Positions 10,690 to 21,324 of a stretch of 64,000 nt of DNA are shown here, in pieces (position 1 is the first letter of the stretch; each line of letters opens with the position of its first letter). The position numbers were made by a program, and so were the translations under genes. This stretch comes from Helianthus annuus (lineage: Eukaryota > Streptophyta > Magnoliopsida > Asterales > Asteraceae). Location of the stretch: assembly GCF_002127325.2 (NCBI RefSeq), contig NC_035437.2:159509097-159573096 (forward strand). The letters are read 5' to 3'. Under the pieces are notes generated by a model. That model saw only the letters and a program-made list of their open reading frames with translations, did not search any database and had not been told where the DNA came from.

Positions 10690-13600
10690 ATGGCCTCAAT
10701 CATCACTCCTTCATCTCTTCTTCACTCTCGCACTCCAACCACTCGCCATGTCACCAACCAATTCAGATCTTCGTTACTACCCGAACTTTCAATTCGATCT
10801 TCGATCGTCAAATTCTCAAATCCGCTGAGTCGTAATGCGATTGGACGATCGAGAAGCGGTGGTTTCAGATGCTCGGCGGTTGATTCGTCGGTTCTTCCGT
10901 CAGCTCTGCTGTTTGATTGCGACGGTGTTCTTGTTGATACTGAAAAGGACGGTCATCGCGTATCGTTTAACGATACGTTTAACGAAGTATGAATTTGTTT
11001 TGATTTTGTTATGCATTTTTTAGTTAAGTTGATTGCATTCTGATTGTAATGTAATATACTAATATGTTGTATAGTTTCATCAATGATTTTGACCTAATTT
11101 GAAGGTGTTTTATGCTGATTTAGACTGTGAATTACTCTTGTTTTGATCTCAAAAGTCAAACTATTAACCAGATATTGTGTTTTGATTACATAGAAAGTGT
11201 GCATTTCTTTTGATTTGGTTTGAACAATGTTTTAAAAACCTGTTTATACCGGCTGGTTGAACCGGTTAAACCGGATGTCGGAAGCTTAGCCGGCACGAAT
11301 CATACCGGTAAACTGAGAGAACGGTAAGGAAGTTGTACCGCCGGTAAATTGGGTTATACTAGTTTAAACCGGTATTCCAGTACCGGGTCAAAGGTTAAAA
11401 TTTGGAGTTTTAATCTTTTATGGGCACAAAAAGGTGACGATTTACGTTCTTAGAAAAACCTAACGCCTAAAATGGTAACAACAGTGAATTTTTTGATTAT
11501 TTTTTATTATGCATTAACTTTTAGAATATTTTTTATTATGAAATTGTATAGTTTTGGATTATTTTTTGAGTAAAATTGTATTTTATGAATTTATAGGGTT
11601 AATTAGTCAACCCGGTTGAACCATTTCTGAACCTAAACCGGTACAATTTAAAAACCGGTTTTTAAAAACTTTGGGTTTGAATGTTGTTGGCATGCATTTT
11701 GACTTTTGAGTGAAGTTGTTTGTGTTATGATCTGCAATAGACATTAATTTGGATGAAATTATCGGTAGATAAACTGTTTTAATTGTAATGTGTTATACAG
11801 TTTTATTAATGATTTTGACCTAATTTGAAGATTCCATGCCAATTTAGACTGTAATTTACTCTAATTTTGACCTCAAAAGTCAAATTATTAACTAGAGATT
11901 TGGTTTTGATTACACAGAAAGAATTGGGCACCCATAACAGTCTAATTGTAATATGTTATTTAGTTTCATCCATTCCTCCATAATTTGAAGATTACATGTC
12001 AATTTACACTGTAATTACTCTGATTTTGACCTCAAAAGTCAAACTGTTAACCAGATATTTTGTTTTAATTACACAGAAAGAATTGGGAGTGACATGGGAT
12101 GTAGACTTGTATGGTGAATTACTTAAAATTGGTGGTGGAAAAGAAAGGTACACATAATGTAACCTATATATAGGTATATATTTTTTTTGTGAATTGTTTA
12201 ACAACCATGGCGGGTTCTTTGTAATTAAAAGAATGACAGCATACTTCAACGAAACGGGTTGGCCAGCGAACGCTCCAAAAGGCGAACAAGAAAGGAAGGA
12301 CTTTATAGCTTCACTTCACAAGCGAAAAACCGAGTTGTTTATGGTTCTTATTGAGAAGAAGTTGTTGCCATTACGTCCCGGTGTTGCAAAGTAAGCAACT
12401 TCTTTTTCATTTTTTGTTAGCTTTTCGAATTCCAATTGTGAGTTTTGGGTGTTACAGGTTGATAGATCAGGCTTTTGCCAAAGGTGTCAAAGTTGCGGTT
12501 TGCAGCACTTCTAACGAAAAGGCGGTATGTGTCATTTTTTAAAAAGGCTAGGTTAGGTTGCCCCACACACCCATTTCGCTAGTAAGACTTGAACCGCAAC
12601 CTTTTGGTTGTTGGGCCACCAAGAAACAGCAAAGAGGTTTTATGCATTAAAATACACTTTTGCAACCTCAACATGTTTGCATAGTTCCTTTTAAGACTAT
12701 TTTTATGTTACATATATGTGTCCAAGAATCTTGTGAATGTATTCGAATTCATGGTTGCAGGTATCTGCTATAGTCTCGTTTCTTTTGGGACCCGAGCGAG
12801 CTGCAAAGATCCAAATTTTTGCTGGTGATGTGGTTCCACGTAAAAAGCCTGACCCGGTAGTATAGCTTACCAGTCGTTTTTACTATTGAATTTCATTACA
12901 GACTACATCATTCGGTTGCGAGTTTATTCACAAAGATGATATACCCTTTTCAGGCGATTTACAATCTAGCAGCCACCACTTTGGGTGTAGAACCATCAAG
13001 GTAATCATTCATGCAACCAGAATTATCTTTTGTTCTTAGAAATCACTCCAGTTGTTAAAATCTTGCGTATGAATATGTCATGCTGGGTTACATTTGACCT
13101 TATATGGACCGGATAGAAAAATATGAAAAAAATTGTTTGTTAATAAACACGTTGCTTAGCCCGACGCCTTGCTGCCCATTTTATTATATTGGTTCCTGCA
13201 GATGTGTAGTGGTAGAAGACAGTGGCATAGGTCTTGCAGCAGCAAAAGCCGCCGGAATGACATGCATAGTCACAAAGAGCGGGTAAGCGTTCGTTTATTC
13301 CTTTTCCTACACCTTTCGGTAGACGTACAAAGCTAAAAAAAATTAGTGTAAAAGTAGTAAAAAATTCTAGGCCAAGCCGCTGGCCATAGCTTCAAGAAAC
13401 ACAAAGCAAGTGACAATTTGAACCAATTTTTTTGTTTTTCAAATATTTAGTTTGTTTTAATTTTTTTTAATGGTAAAGATTGCTTATGAATATAAACCCT
13501 AAACATAAGTGGATATTCAAAAATGAAAAAATAAATACAGAAAATCGCCAAAGGACCAGTTAAGTTTTACACAATCGGTTCCAAGCTCCAAACCACTAAA

Positions 13601-13897
13601 CCGAACCATAATAGTTTCAAGCCGGCCGACTTGTTTCGGTTTAGATCAGTTTCAACAAGACCTGGTTCATATAATAGAACATAACCTGATTAGAAACCCT
13701 GAATTGCTGCTATTGTGGGTATGAATGAGTTTAATTTACAAAGGTTTATAGATTAACTCTTTTATTGGGATAACAGTTACACTGCAGATGAAGACTTCAA
13801 GAATGCGGATGCTGTTTTTGATTGCATTGGTGATCCACCTGAAGAAAGGTTTGATCTTGACTTCTGCACCAACCTTCTTCAAAAGCAATATGTCTAG
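10690..13897 (+). CDS. CBBY: CbbY-like HAD phosphatase, chloroplastic
   Basis: HAD-superfamily sugar-phosphate phosphatase. The plant family member removes xulose-type Rubisco inhibitors (xylulose-1,5-bisphosphate) in the stroma. Eight exons with consensus borders: 10690-10986, 12077-12147, 12232-12390, 12458-12524, 12761-12856, 12954-13000, 13202-13282, 13777-13897. They total 939 nt and 312 aa, close to the roughly 319 aa of the Arabidopsis protein. Residues 1 to about 61 are Ser/Arg-rich, like a transit peptide. HAD motif I is LLFDCDGVLVDTE with D76 and D78. Motif II is in VAVCSTSNEKA, the motif III lysine in VVPRKKPDP, and motif IV is VVVEDSGIG. Intron 1 (1090 bp) carries a MITE and three copies of its own 3' end. 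The stop is 179 bp from the stop of the convergent MRF gene, so the 3' UTRs may overlap. Confidence 0.95.
11042..12092 (+). repeat. Three copies of the intron-1 3' end / exon-2 start in CBBY
   Basis: A roughly 155-bp module occurs at about 11042-11196, 11780-11930 and 11941-12092. It contains a TTTCAT/TTATT-AATG part, GACCTAATTTGAAG, CTCAAAAGTCAAA, a pyrimidine-rich stretch and an ACACAGAAAG acceptor. Only the third copy leads into the exon 2 reading frame (KELGVTWDVD). The second copy repeats the acceptor and the first codons (AAAGAATTGGG), then diverges. The first has ACATAGAAAG. Confidence 0.85.
11231..11673. mobile_element. Small inverted-repeat element (MITE-like) in CBBY intron 1
   Basis: The left end TTTTAAAAACC-G and the right end CCGGTTTTTAAAAACTTT are inverted relative to each other. 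CCGGTT/AACCGG motifs are frequent inside both ends. The length is about 440 bp. No clean target duplication was found. It lies between the first and second copies of the duplicated intron module. Confidence 0.55.
12545..12640 (-). mobile_element. tRNA-derived SINE relic in CBBY intron 4
   Basis: On the minus strand, TTGGTGGCCCAACAACC resembles a pol III A-box region. GGTTGCGGTTCAAGTC matches a B box, followed by a GAAATGGGTGTGTGGGG tail as in plant tRNA-type SINEs. It is short, without a poly(A) tail or clear target duplication. Confidence 0.5.
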
Positions 13898-14076
13898 CCA
13901 GCCAGCCAGCCAAGCTACCTACAAGTTTGTAACAATTTTCATCTCGCTTTCGTATCGTATTGTATGTATTTTAACAAACAAAAAAAAACTGTAGAGGAAT
14001 TCAATTGTCAAAACCAATGTACGGATTCAATTCATATAGCTTACATATATTATGTATACCTCGTGATGCATGACAG

Positions 14077-16943
14077 TTACATAGGAAACAGCCACCCTCT
14101 AACCATAGCATGCTCATAGTAAACCTTAAACTTGTCACGAGCATCAGGAATATCGAGCGCCAGGTCATCGAGCCCGTCTTTAACCCTACCAAAACCTTTT
14201 GTCATCTGATTAGTAGTAATCAGCCCTTCACTAAAACACTCGTGCAACAAATCCAGCATCCTGTCATTCTTCTTCTCCATAGCCATCACCAACGCTTTTT
14301 TAACCACCTCGTGGTTAAAAAATGGCATCCCCATATCGCGGATGCACTCACATGCCTCACCGACAACACCCCCAGTTTCGTATTCTTCAAGTAACTTCGT
14401 GATTTTGTCCTTGGCGTCTTCCACTGCCCACCCTGACCCACCGCCCCAACACCTCAATAGTCTCTCACCTGCATGGCGGGCACTTACAAGTGACTGAGCC
14501 ACGTGAACCGTCTCACTCCCGTTGCAGTTTGGTGCTAACCGGTTCCCTATTTCATCCAGATTCAACGGAACTAGGACATCATCAATAACCGCCCGTGCGA
14601 GGAAAAGTGCGAGCTCGTTTGATGCATCGAGTATGTCTAAAGCCGTATCTTCTGCAGATTCTAGGAGGAGGGTAAAACCGTCAACAATATCTTGAGTCGA
14701 AAAGATTTCTATGTGAAGTGCAGAGAGTAAAACAGATGCCATTTCCTTCTCTCGGTTTTTTCTATCCATAGCAAGAGTTATTAACTTTTTTAAGAAAACC
14801 GGGTTGTATTCAGGTGACCCGAGATCCTCAAGATTCCTAATGAGTTCAGGAATATCATCTGAAAGAAAATACTCATGAATTATCGTCACGATTTCCTTTT
14901 TGTATCGCCGTAAATTCTCATCTTCAGCCTCTGTAGCGAGCCCATTTCCCCATGAGTTCACGAAGGACGAATCAAGCCAGCTGTCGGTAACCGCCAGCTG
15001 GACTAAGGACTCGAACAATGACTTGGCAGAAGGGATGTCGAGCACCAGGTCATCAAGGCTATCATGTAACCGGGCAAAACCTTTGAACATTTGACTCGAG
15101 CTTATTAGACCTTCTTCAGATGCTTCTTTCAGTAGCTTCAAAATTACTGGCTCGGCAGCACGATTCTCCATGGCTAGAACCAATGCCCGTTTGACAACTT
15201 CATGATGAAAGAACGCAACGCCTAGCTGGCGGATACACCTACACGCCTCAGAAGTATCACCACTCTCTACATACTCTCTCAACAGATCAGAAATTCTTTT
15301 CTTGACTTCCTCCACGGTGACGTGGGTGCTCCCGCCCCATCGCCGCTCAACCAGTTCTGCATGATGCGGGGCTGACAGATAACTTTTTTCTGCAGTTTGA
15401 AGAACTTGGAATCCTTTCGATGATTCTGATAGTGATTTTTTGGCGCGGGTCACAAAGGATGGAGGAAGGATATCATCAACCACAGCACGAGCAACGAATA
15501 AGGCAAGAATCTCGACTGCATCAAGTATGTCAACCTCCAGGTCATCAGCAGACTCGAGAAGCATGAAAAACCCTTGTTTGATTTGTGTAGAACTGATGAC
15601 ATCAGAATAAAGAGCCGAAAGAAGAACCGAAGCCATTTCTTTCTCCTTGTCGTGTCTGTCCATGGCCATTGATACAAGCCTCTTAACGAAATAAGGGTGG
15701 AATTCAGATGACCCGAGTTCCCTGAGTTCAGATGCTGCTAAATCCACATCATCATTGGTGAAGTATTCATCAATGATGGATGCCACCTTTCTTTTGTACT
15801 CGTCTAACGGGTCGGAAACAGTGGACCCCACAAGTTGATATGGCTCCTAGATTTCAACATAAAAGCAATTACATGAGTATGCTAAAAATATTAACAACTA
15901 ATCATTATAAATAAGAAGATGAAAATAAGTTAAATAACTACCTCGCCACTATCGTAATTAGGGTCATTGCGATCAATATGAGTTTCACCATCAGTGTCAA
16001 GTAGTTTTCCCCAAGTACCCTTACCACCACCACCATCTGATTTCAAGGTTGGTCAGCAAAACAATATAACACAAAAATATAAAAGCTACACAAAACAAAC
16101 AGAAAGCTTGAACACACTGCCTACCATTAGCTCAAATTCATAATATAAACAATGAAACGAAGCAAAGAGATTAAAAATCAGATAAGAAGGCCAGGAAATG
16201 TATCCAACCAAAGTATGGACTAAATGCCCCTGTTTTATCAAATAATCGATAAAACCACAAAAAAAAAAAACCCACCCTTATCAAAAGCTCCTTGGAGACA
16301 CGAAACAGAACAGTACATCAACAAAAGATACATATATGGTAACAAAAGGAGTTCAAAGAGCATCACTATTGTTTCAACTATATGCAGTCATTTATTCTAA
16401 AATGACTCGAAAAGACAGAGACAGACCAGATAAGTCAGATGCAAAATAGCAACAATTTTCTAACCATGCAATCCTCCAGCTAGGACCGTCGATTTTACCC
16501 GCCCGGCGTGATCTCACCCATACCCGAAGAACCCTTACCTGAACAAACTCATAACCCGGAAACTGATTAAACCGATAGTTATTAGGGTCAAGTTTCGGTT
16601 AGACTTTCAAACATCAAAAACACGAATAACCCGATAAACATCACTAACTCCAGCATATTCAATATTAGGCAAAACAACAACACCTAAAATATATACTCCT
16701 AATTATACACACACCTTTCTTCGCCCTGCCGAGCTTTCCAGAATGCGAGCGACGAGTATGCCTCACAGCAATCCCACCGTTTGGCGCCCTCTCTCCAGCC
16801 GGAGCTTTAATTGACTGCTCAGACATCAACCATGACGGCGATTTCGGCGACGATGACAAAATCTCCGTACTCTGAGTTGCTATTTTCAACACTTCCCTCT
16901 GTTCATCAGTCAGAAACCCCTCACGCGGTGACGCCATTTCCAC
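14077..16943 (-). CDS. MRF: MA3 domain-containing translation regulatory factor (MRF / ECIP1 family)
   Basis: Plant PDCD4-like protein with four MA3 domains. Members bind eIF4A and act in TOR/S6K-linked translation control; one paralogue interacts with ethylene receptors. Three exons: 16943-16715, 16036-15942, 15846-14077. They total 2094 nt and 697 aa, in frame, matching the roughly 700 aa family length. The N-terminus (EGFLTDEQRE) and the VRHTRRSHSGK basic patch are family signatures. They are followed by GGGGKGTWGKLLDTDGE and DPNYDSGEEPYQL. MA3 repeats lie near residues 120-240, 285-405, 420-545 and 585-697, alternating VKRLVSMAMDRHDKEKEMAS-type and VKRALVLAMENR-type helices. Two in-frame ATGs are available (16943 and 16937); the second matches relatives starting MAS. 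The upstream region to about 17.65 kb is probably a 5'-UTR intron filled by a minisatellite. It is convergent with CBBY. Confidence 0.95.
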
Positions 16944-16949
16944 TCACAA

Positions 16950-17588
16950 ATCCTACAATAATTCATAATAAAAACTTTACCAAAAGTGCAATAACCGATT
17001 TCAACTTCAAATTCATACTCAAATCGGTCGATTAGGAAATCCTACAATAATCTATAAAAAGAAAAAACTAATCTCAGCATCAATAAAACTTAACCAAAAG
17101 TACAATAAACCTATTTCAACTTCAAATTCATACTCAAATCGGTTGATTAGCGAATCCTACTAAATATTAAAAAACAAAAAATCAGATGCATGAAATAAAA
17201 CTTCAAAAAGAAACACTAAACTCAGCATCAGTTAACTCAACTAAAAGTAGAATAACCTGTTTCAACTTCAAATACAAATTCAAATTAATCTCAGCATCAA
17301 TGAAACTTAATTAAAACGACAATAAACCTATTTCAACTTCAATTTAATATTCAAATCGGTTGATTAGCAATTCCTACAATAATTTCTAAAAAAAAAAACA
17401 AATATCAGCATCAATGAAACTCGACTAAAAGTACAATAACCTATTTCAACTTCAGATTCATACTCAAATCAATCGATTAGCAAATCCTACATAACTAAAA
17501 AAAACTAATCTCAGCAGTAATGAAACTTAACTAAAAGCACAATAACTTATCTCAAATTCAAATTCATACTCAAATCGGTTGATTAAAT
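16950..17588. repeat. Minisatellite, about six units of 85-130 bp, 5' of MRF
   Basis: Each unit carries ATTTCAACTTCAAATTCATA, CTCAAATCGGTTGATTAG and TCCTACA, then CTCAGCATCAATGAAACTTA and a CTAAAAGTACAATAA stretch. Units start near 16951, 17040, 17155, 17287, 17372 and 17486 and differ by substitutions and short indels. The array fills the space between the MRF start codon and a TTACAG-rich boundary near 17625, probably inside a 5'-UTR intron. Confidence 0.85.
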
Positions 17589-17599
17589 GATAACGCAAT

Positions 17600-17960
17600 A
17601 GATCTGTTATAGTTAACTTACAGAGAGGATGAATATGACTGAACAGCGAATGCGATAAACTTGACGAACAGATTTATGCTCTTCCACTGCGGTATGAATA
17701 AGATGATGAATCTGTAAACGTTTTGGAATTAGCTGAAAATGAAGTTGCAGAAGAAATGGTGAAACCCTAGAATCTAGATGATGATGAGTGAAGTGTTTGG
17801 AGACTCAAAGAGTGTGTGCTCTGTGAGAGAGAAAAGAGGACGAAATGGAATTGGATGAGGACGGAGAGTAGGTTATTACGTCACCGTCTATTACACATGG
17901 CACTTGTGCTAAACAGGCTTGTACCGTACACACACTAATTTAGGGTTTGGGTTTTGAAAA
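17600..17960 (-). promoter_or_regulatory. Probable 5' UTR and promoter of MRF
   Basis: This segment is less AT-rich than its surroundings. On the minus strand it contains a CT-rich stretch (CTCTCTCACAGAGCACAC, revcomp of 17808-17827) typical of plant leader sequences. It ends at repeat-rich DNA near 17.95 kb. Assignment is by position only. Confidence 0.4.
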
Positions 17961-18059
17961 GACAAATATGGTCTTGTCTTTTTTTTTTTTAACTAGAATT
18001 ACCACTTTTTTTTTTTGAAATGCAAAGAAAAATTTACCACTTCACGTTGAGATTCATTA

Positions 18060-18548
18060 GTTTTATATCATATTATATAAAAGCAAATGATTCTTACATG
18101 ACCGTGAGACGGTGTGTAAAACATAGAAAAGAATAATTAAGTCAATTTCTGGCGTGTGCATTGCGACATACTTATCCAATATGGAAAAATAGACGCGCTG
18201 TGACGGGCCTGTCAAACGGAAAAAATAGATGAAAAAACATTGAACCCCACACGCACGTTGCGGCGTGTTAACTCGGAAAATTTGGAACGAAATGTTAAGC
18301 AGAAAACTTGTGAAAGATGAAAAGTATAAGATACCAAAGTTGAAAGTGAAAAAGTGTTGGGCTTAATTGCAAAAGATGAAAAGCTATGGGTTAAAAGTAA
18401 AAAATCAAAGGGGTTAACTTGTAAAAGATGGAAAATGTTGAATTAGAAGTGAAAAATCAAATTAATCAAGGAGCTTAAATTACCAAAGATTGAAATTTTA
18501 GAATTAAATTGCGAAAGATTGAAGCTTTAGAGTTAGAAAGGAAAAATC

Positions 18549-18596
<48 letters not shown>

Positions 18597-18610
18597 CTCT
18601 CAAAGTCAAG
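18060..18610. repeat. Degenerate repeat with poly(A) tract
   Basis: About 500 bp built from loosely repeated GAAAAGCTATGGGTTAAAAG / GTGAAAAATCAAA-type units, preceded by CACGCACGTTGCGGCGTG. It closes in an uninterrupted A run of about 46 bases (about 18549-18594). No coding potential was seen. It may be a non-autonomous Helitron- or retroposon-derived element; boundaries are not resolved. Confidence 0.5.
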
Positions 18611-18649
18611 GGTACAACAACAATAAGCACAAATATGTTGCTTATTTAT

Positions 18650-19420
18650 AGTAGAGTGAATTGCAAATTTTGTTCTTTATATTTATATCCCTTTTCAGGC
18701 GATATCCTTTATCTTTAAAATTAATGAATTTTGTACTTAATGTTTCAAAATCTTGCACGTTATGTCATTTTGACCTAACCTATTAAACTTTTTTTGTTAA
18801 ATCTGATCACTTAAGGGCAATTTAGTCTTTTGGAGGGCAATTTGGCCTAACCTATAAAAATTTAGCCTCCACCAAAACCCACCCTCCAAATCCACTTCAG
18901 GGTGGAGGCTAATATCGTGGGCTCCAAACGCAACTAATAATTAAGTGACCTTATCTTTAGGGTTTTATGAATCACAAAAAGAGGGTTCGTTGTTTTTTTA
19001 GGAGTACTTTTTGTTTATCGTCTTAAGAGCTGTTTGGTAACTTTGTGCCGAGCCATTAAGAGGTTTGACCAATTGTGAGCTAACCACAGATACCAGGATG
19101 TATAGTAGATAATCGTGAATCATAACTTATTGCGGACTTTTGATGCTGGATTTGAAGTCGTTACAAGCACAAGAATATGAATGTAAGAAGCCCTAGAGAA
19201 TTTCCTACAACTCCACCAAGACACCTGCCTCGAGACCAGTGACGAAGCTTGAGATTTTCGACCGGGGGTCGAAAATGTATATACCTAAAAATTTCTATAA
19301 AACCGGGAGGTCGAAAATATATATACCCAAATATTTCTATACGAAAACTACATACTCTCCACTACTAAGCGAAAATTTCGAAAGGTCGGCCGCCCCCTCT
19401 TGCCCCCACTATGCTACCCC
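18650..19420. repeat. MULE-like half element and other intergenic repeat fragments
   Basis: From about 18654, GAGTGAATTGCAAATTTTGT resembles one terminus of the GAGT(A)AA... fold-back MULE family found elsewhere in this window, but no inverted partner follows. At 19240-19390 two near copies of a GGTCGAAAATNTATATACC segment occur in tandem. No gene was recognised. Confidence 0.4.
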
Positions 19421-19424
19421 CATG

Positions 19425-20300
19425 CTCGAGACCTCTTTGACAAACAAACAATGAAGACATGGTCCAAAGTTTCCGCTTCCACGTGGCAGAACTGACACAT
19501 AGTAGATGGAAACTTAACTCCCTTGATGACAAGGTTAAAGGATAGAAGAATTATGTTTTGCAAAAGTCTCCATGTAAAACACACTACCTTAATTTGTGTT
19601 TTCTGTTAAAAAAAAAAAAAAAAGCACTACCTTAATAGAAAAATAGAGATTTTTAACTAAATTCATTGAAGGTGTTACACCAGTCATCGCTTTCCTAAGG
19701 TGGAAGGAATCTATTGTGGAGATATGGGGATCCAACCGCATTACCACCAGTTTTACTCTAGGATACGTGATTTACCTCCCTTATGTTGGTCATGAGACCG
19801 GTCAGTGGGGGACACCCAATGGTCGCATGTATCAATTTTAGGGGGGCGGCCAGATTCTTTCTAATGTGTCCCTAGTCCAAAGCCAATTACCTGCCTTAAA
19901 AGTGAATCTAAAACCATCCACCCAAGACAGTCTGTTGTTTTAGATGGATCCTTATTCACCGAAACTCTTAGATATAAGTTAGTTTTTATTTGTTTCAAGT
20001 TCGAAAAGTCTAGAGAATAGATCTTCAAACCAATTATATTCTAAACCACGTATTATACTCGATCCAACTTTCATCTTGAAAAGATCGTTGATCGAGATCC
20101 CGACCTCCTCGAAGTCCCTACCAATCGTGGAGATGCTAAGCCACGATTGTAGCTTGGATTTCTTTGCAATTTTATCAAGAGGGGGCGTAAGGAAAATGAC
20201 ATAGCGAATTCTCTTCTTTAAACACTCTCCACCACCACTATTTTGAAAGCAGTTCTAGATTAATGAATCTAAGGGTCTCTACTTCCAAACCAGGCTGCCA
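19425..20300 (-). pseudogene. LINE (L1-type) ORF2 C-terminal relic
   Basis: On the minus strand near 19420-19600 a reading MCQFCHVEAETLDHVFI matches the C-x2-C...H zinc-binding (zf-RVT) region found after reverse transcriptase in plant LINEs. It is preceded by CFTWRLLQNIILLSFNLVIKG. Upstream sequence to about 20300 yields further LINE-like but stop-riddled frames. A 16-base A run lies at about 19606-19622. Confidence 0.6.
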
Positions 20301-20316
20301 AACCCTACTTCACTAA

Positions 20317-20630
20317 GGGGTTGTTTGTTTACCTCTTAATGAGGCTCTTAATGGTTCAGACCTTTTACTGGTTCAGCACTTAATGGTTCAGACTGTTTGT
20401 TTCACTAGCAGATGTCTGAATGGTTCAGACATTTGCCTCTGAATAGTTAAGATTTATACAGAGTCTGAATGGTTAAGACCTCTAATCTGAATTGGTCAGA
20501 CACTTGCCTCTGAACGGTTAAGCATTATACAGTCTCTTAATGGTTCAGAACTCTTGCTGGTTCAGCACTTAGTGGTTCAGACCTCTTACTGGTTCAGCAC
20601 TTAACCATTCAGATGTTGCCAAACAGCCCC
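20317..20630. mobile_element. Tourist-like (PIF/Harbinger) MITE, TAA target duplication
   Basis: Terminal inverted repeats GGGGTTGTTTG / CAAACAGCCCC are flanked by TAA at 20314-20316 and 20631-20633. The element is 314 bp. The interior is built from repeated TGGTTCAGAC / CTGGTTCAGCACTTA subunits in both orientations. Confidence 0.85.
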
Positions 20631-20642
20631 TAACTATAACTA

Positions 20643-20898
20643 TAAGCCTAGCAAAATATGTGGGTCAGGTCATGGCAACGCTCTTAAGAAACAAAAAAAA
20701 AGACTGTCATCACTTCACTGTTATTCAATATTCATGGCCTACACTCTACAGGCCCTACACTACTTCACTGACTATAAATTATAATTTTATAATTCCGGAC
20801 TTCTTTTTCAAACATGTCAATTTAACTCAAAACCCATTTCAACCCAAAATAAATTGATGCTTTTAAAACTACCTGACCCACATATTATGCTAGGCTTA
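20643..20898. mobile_element. Fold-back MITE with 28-bp inverted repeats
   Basis: TAAGCCTAGCAAAATATGTG-GGTCAGGT (20643-20670) is the reverse complement, with one or two differences, of 20871-20898. The element is 256 bp and starts only 12 bp from the end of the preceding MITE. The target duplication is ambiguous because the flanks are A/T-rich. Confidence 0.8.
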
Positions 20899-21324
20899 AT
20901 AATATACTAAAGTTTCAAAGTTTTACCTGCAAAATCCACTTGGTAAAACCATAAAAATATAGTTAACTCAAATAAACCCAAGGCCGGTTCGATAAAAACT
21001 CAGAACCGTATAAATATGACTCGCAACTGAAAAACGAGAAGTAAACTATAGCATTGACCAAAATAGTCCTTGTTAAATAAAGCAAGTAAAAACAGCTGCG
21101 ACCATTTTGTGTCAATAACACCACCTATATTAGTTTGCACACCACTTTTGAAATCTTTGAAAAAAAAAAAAAAAACAGGAAATAACCAAATAACATTTGA
21201 CTGAAACAGACTCAAACAACAAAGCAAGTCAAAAACATTTACCACCATCTGTGGATGTAAACTCGAGGGCGTGTTTTGGAAACTTTAAGGTTACTAATGC
21301 CCTAAGTATATCGGTATCCTTAAA

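Noticed and set aside
12351..12542. Plus-strand frame overlapping CBBY exons 3 and 4 as a separate gene
   Set aside because: It reads through the intron in a shifted frame. The spliced CBBY model explains the exons and keeps HAD motifs.
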